Source: CAZRCZ01 sp964598765
GTDB taxonomy: Bacteria > Sumerlaeota > Sumerlaeia > MVZB01 > JAJFLK01
Assembly (NCBI GenBank): GCA_964598765.1
Contig: CAZRCZ010000042.1
Span: 1 to 6,417, forward strand
Length of the DNA: 6,417 bases
Direction: 5' to 3'
Shown here in pieces: positions 5,766 through 6,417 of the stretch. Position numbers and translations under genes: made by a program. The notes beneath the pieces were generated by a model. That model was given only the letters and a program-made list of their open reading frames with translations. It did not search any database and had not been told where the DNA came from. The stretch's first letter is position 1, and each line of letters opens with the position of its first letter.

Positions 5766-5827
5766 CTGGGATCATTTGACCGTGGGTTTCACCCACGGCT
5801 ATTCAAATTCGACCGCTTCGCGGTCGT
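5741..5827 (-). repeat. Triple-hairpin module 2, inverted (right of tnpA)
   Basis: Read on the minus strand this is the same H1-linker-H2-linker-H3 order as module 1. H1 is CGACCGC-GAA-GCGGTCG (5826-5810), the linker ATTTGAATAG (5808-5799) is identical, and H2 CCGTGGGT-GAA-ACCCACGG (5798-5780) is identical. After a 22-base linker comes H3, CGACCCC-GAA-GGGGTCG (5757-5741). H1 and H3 differ from the other modules by paired substitutions that keep the stems intact. Confidence 0.9.
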
Positions 5828-5926
5828 CGGAATCCGCCGCGAGATCGTGTTGAACCGCATCTGGAAACCAAAATTGATCGTGCGTGGGTGCAGACGGAGT
5901 GATCCAGAAGCATAGGACATTCTTGA
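5828..5926. other. Unique spacer between modules 2 and 3
   Basis: About 100 bases with no convincing gene, RNA or promoter. I looked for a pyrG promoter here: TTGAAC (5850-5855) and TTGATC (5875-5880) lack a proper -10 box at the right distance. It may be remaining original kdsB-pyrG intergenic DNA between two separate repeat insertions. Confidence 0.4.
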
Positions 5927-6017
5927 TCAACCCCGACAGGGGTTGAATTTGAATAGCCGTGGGTGAAACCCACGGAAACAAGGAACAAGGAAGAATTTTC
6001 AACCCTGAAAGGGTTGA
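5927..6017 (+). repeat. Triple-hairpin module 3 (solo copy before pyrG)
   Basis: Same orientation as module 1. H1 is TCAACCCC-GACA-GGGGTTGA (5927-5946; the only four-base loop of the nine), the linker ATTTGAATAG is identical (5947-5956), and H2 CCGTGGGT-GAA-ACCCACGG is identical (5957-5975). After a 23-base purine-rich linker comes H3, TCAACCCT-GAA-AGGGTTGA (5999-6017), identical to H3 of module 1. It has no transposase of its own and ends 42 bases before the pyrG start, so it will lie in the pyrG leader if transcription starts upstream. Confidence 0.9.
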
Positions 6018-6042
6018 ACAAAAAAAGCAAAGAACAAAAATC

Positions 6043-6050
6043 AAAGGAGA
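6043..6050 (+). promoter_or_regulatory. Ribosome binding site that fixes the pyrG start
   Basis: AAAGGAGA is a strong Shine-Dalgarno match. Two in-frame ATGs follow, at 6051 and 6060. The first is only one base after GGAG, too close to be used, while the second is 10 bases away. The site therefore selects ATG 6060, which also matches the usual PyrG N-terminus. Confidence 0.75.
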
Positions 6051-6059
6051 ATGGCACCC

Positions 6060-6417
6060 ATGACCAAATTCATTTTCATCACCGGCGGCGTGGTCAGTTC
6101 GCTCGGCAAGGGGATCGCCACCGCCTCGATCGGCGCGCTTTTGAAAATGCGCGGGCTTAAGATCACGATGATGAAGCTGGACCCCTATCTCAACGTGGAC
6201 CCCGGCACGATGAGTCCGTTCCAGCACGGCGAGGTCTTCGTCACCGACGACGGCGCCGAGACCGACCTCGACCTCGGCCACTACGAGCGCTTCACCAGCG
6301 GCACCGTCACCCGCGACCACAACTTCACCACCGGCCAGGTCTACGAGGCCGTGATCAACCGCGAGCGCCGCGGCGACTACCTCGGCGCGACCGTGCAGGT
6401 GATCCCTCACATCACCG
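6060..6417 (+). CDS. pyrG: CTP synthase, N-terminal part (runs off the window)
   Basis: PyrG makes CTP from UTP with ATP and glutamine in the cytoplasm. The window holds the first 119 of about 540 expected residues, all in the amidoligase domain. Hallmarks are MTKFIFITGGVVSSLGKGIA (1-20, the ATP-binding loop), MMKLDPYLNVDPGTMSPFQH (37-56), GEVFVTDDGAETDLDLGHYE (57-76, including the metal-binding aspartate), FTTGQVYEAVINRERRGDYL (91-110) and GATVQVIPHIT (109-119 region). The glutaminase domain lies outside. Codons 1-57 have mixed third bases, but of codons 58-119, 61 of 62 end in G or C, unlike kdsB and hisG with their many TTG, GAA and AAA codons. The product supplies CTP to KdsB and to phospholipid and RNA synthesis. 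No clear promoter is visible upstream; hairpin module 3 lies just before the ribosome site. Confidence 0.97.
   Translation, partial: MTKFIFITGGVVSSLGKGIATASIGALLKMRGLKITMMKLDPYLNVDPGTMSPFQHGEVFVTDDGAETDLDLGHYERFTSGTVTRDHNFTTGQVYEAVINRERRGDYLGATVQVIPHIT

Larger units (their letters stand above)
5173..5827 (+). mobile_element. IS200/IS605-like (REP/RAYT-like) element with triple-hairpin inverted ends
   Basis: A Y1 transposase gene (5276-5722) is bracketed by two three-hairpin modules, 5173-5258 and 5741-5827. The second is the reverse-complement arrangement of the first. There is no tnpB. Single-strand transposases of this class recognise end hairpins and make no target duplication, so the exact ends cannot be fixed from the sequence; the limits given are those of the outermost hairpins. 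Inverted palindromes around a TnpA gene are the hallmark of REP-associated tyrosine transposases. Plain IS200 elements carry dissimilar left and right hairpins, so the RAYT reading fits better, but both remain possible. Confidence 0.65.

Noticed and set aside
5173..6017. Repeated short units resembling a CRISPR array
   Set aside because: The units are self-complementary hairpins of three types with linkers of 10 and about 20 bases, one block is inverted, and a transposase lies between blocks. There are no regular unique spacers and no cas genes.
5276..6059. Possible tnpB or guide-RNA (omega RNA) partner of the IS200/IS605 element
   Set aside because: No RuvC-like protein or remnant is present between tnpA and pyrG; only hairpin modules and about 100 unique bases.
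5799..6410. Long minus-strand open frame opposite pyrG
   Set aside because: It is the shadow of the GC-rich pyrG coding strand joined to repeat module 3; pyrG itself is unmistakable in the plus frame.

Overview
The window comes from a Gram-negative bacterium, most likely of the Planctomycetota-Verrucomicrobiota-Chlamydiota (PVC) superphylum and plausibly Verrucomicrobiota. Reasons: a Kdo-activating enzyme (KdsB) implies lipopolysaccharide; a secreted ThuA-fold protein and an exported SPDG-type beta-propeller are typical of the many exported proteins of Verrucomicrobia and Planctomycetes; kdsB lies near pyrG, a pairing I recall from Chlamydia. The phylum call is inference from protein style, not a search.

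Left part (1-1650), minus strand: the N-terminus of an exported beta-propeller protein runs off the left edge with a candidate promoter. A mostly empty 393-base gap follows, then a secreted ThuA-domain gene, then tRNA-Glu(CTC) only 16 bases upstream of that gene, so tRNA and mRNA probably share a transcript. Near 1650 the strand switches and two promoters diverge.

Middle (1650-4668), plus strand: a good promoter (1686-1714) is followed almost at once by a strong intrinsic terminator with a nine-T tract (1721-1764). Then comes a tightly packed operon: an inner-membrane LysM/L,D-transpeptidase, long-form hisG, and kdsB. Each junction is a 4-base start/stop overlap (GTGA, then TTGA), with non-ATG starts for hisG and kdsB. 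The terminator ahead of the first gene looks like an attenuator or the end of a very short RNA.

Right part (4669-6417): between kdsB and pyrG lie 1391 bases of accessory DNA. They hold a small diverged GIY-YIG-type protein, an intact IS200/IS605-type Y1 transposase (TnpA), and three copies of a triple-hairpin repeat module. Two modules flank tnpA in inverted orientation; a third, in the orientation of the first, sits just before the pyrG ribosome binding site. Stems vary by paired changes while the GAA loop is kept in eight of nine hairpins, so the folded shape seems to be what is preserved. This resembles a REP/RAYT system: a domesticated or mobile TnpA plus the palindromes it may act on. 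PyrG (CTP synthase) supplies the CTP that KdsB uses, so the insertion separates two functionally linked genes. The visible pyrG segment changes abruptly to almost pure G/C-ending codons after codon 57.

The best candidates for something undescribed are the triple-hairpin/TnpA unit with its solo copy at pyrG and the promoter-terminator leader ahead of the L,D-transpeptidase operon.
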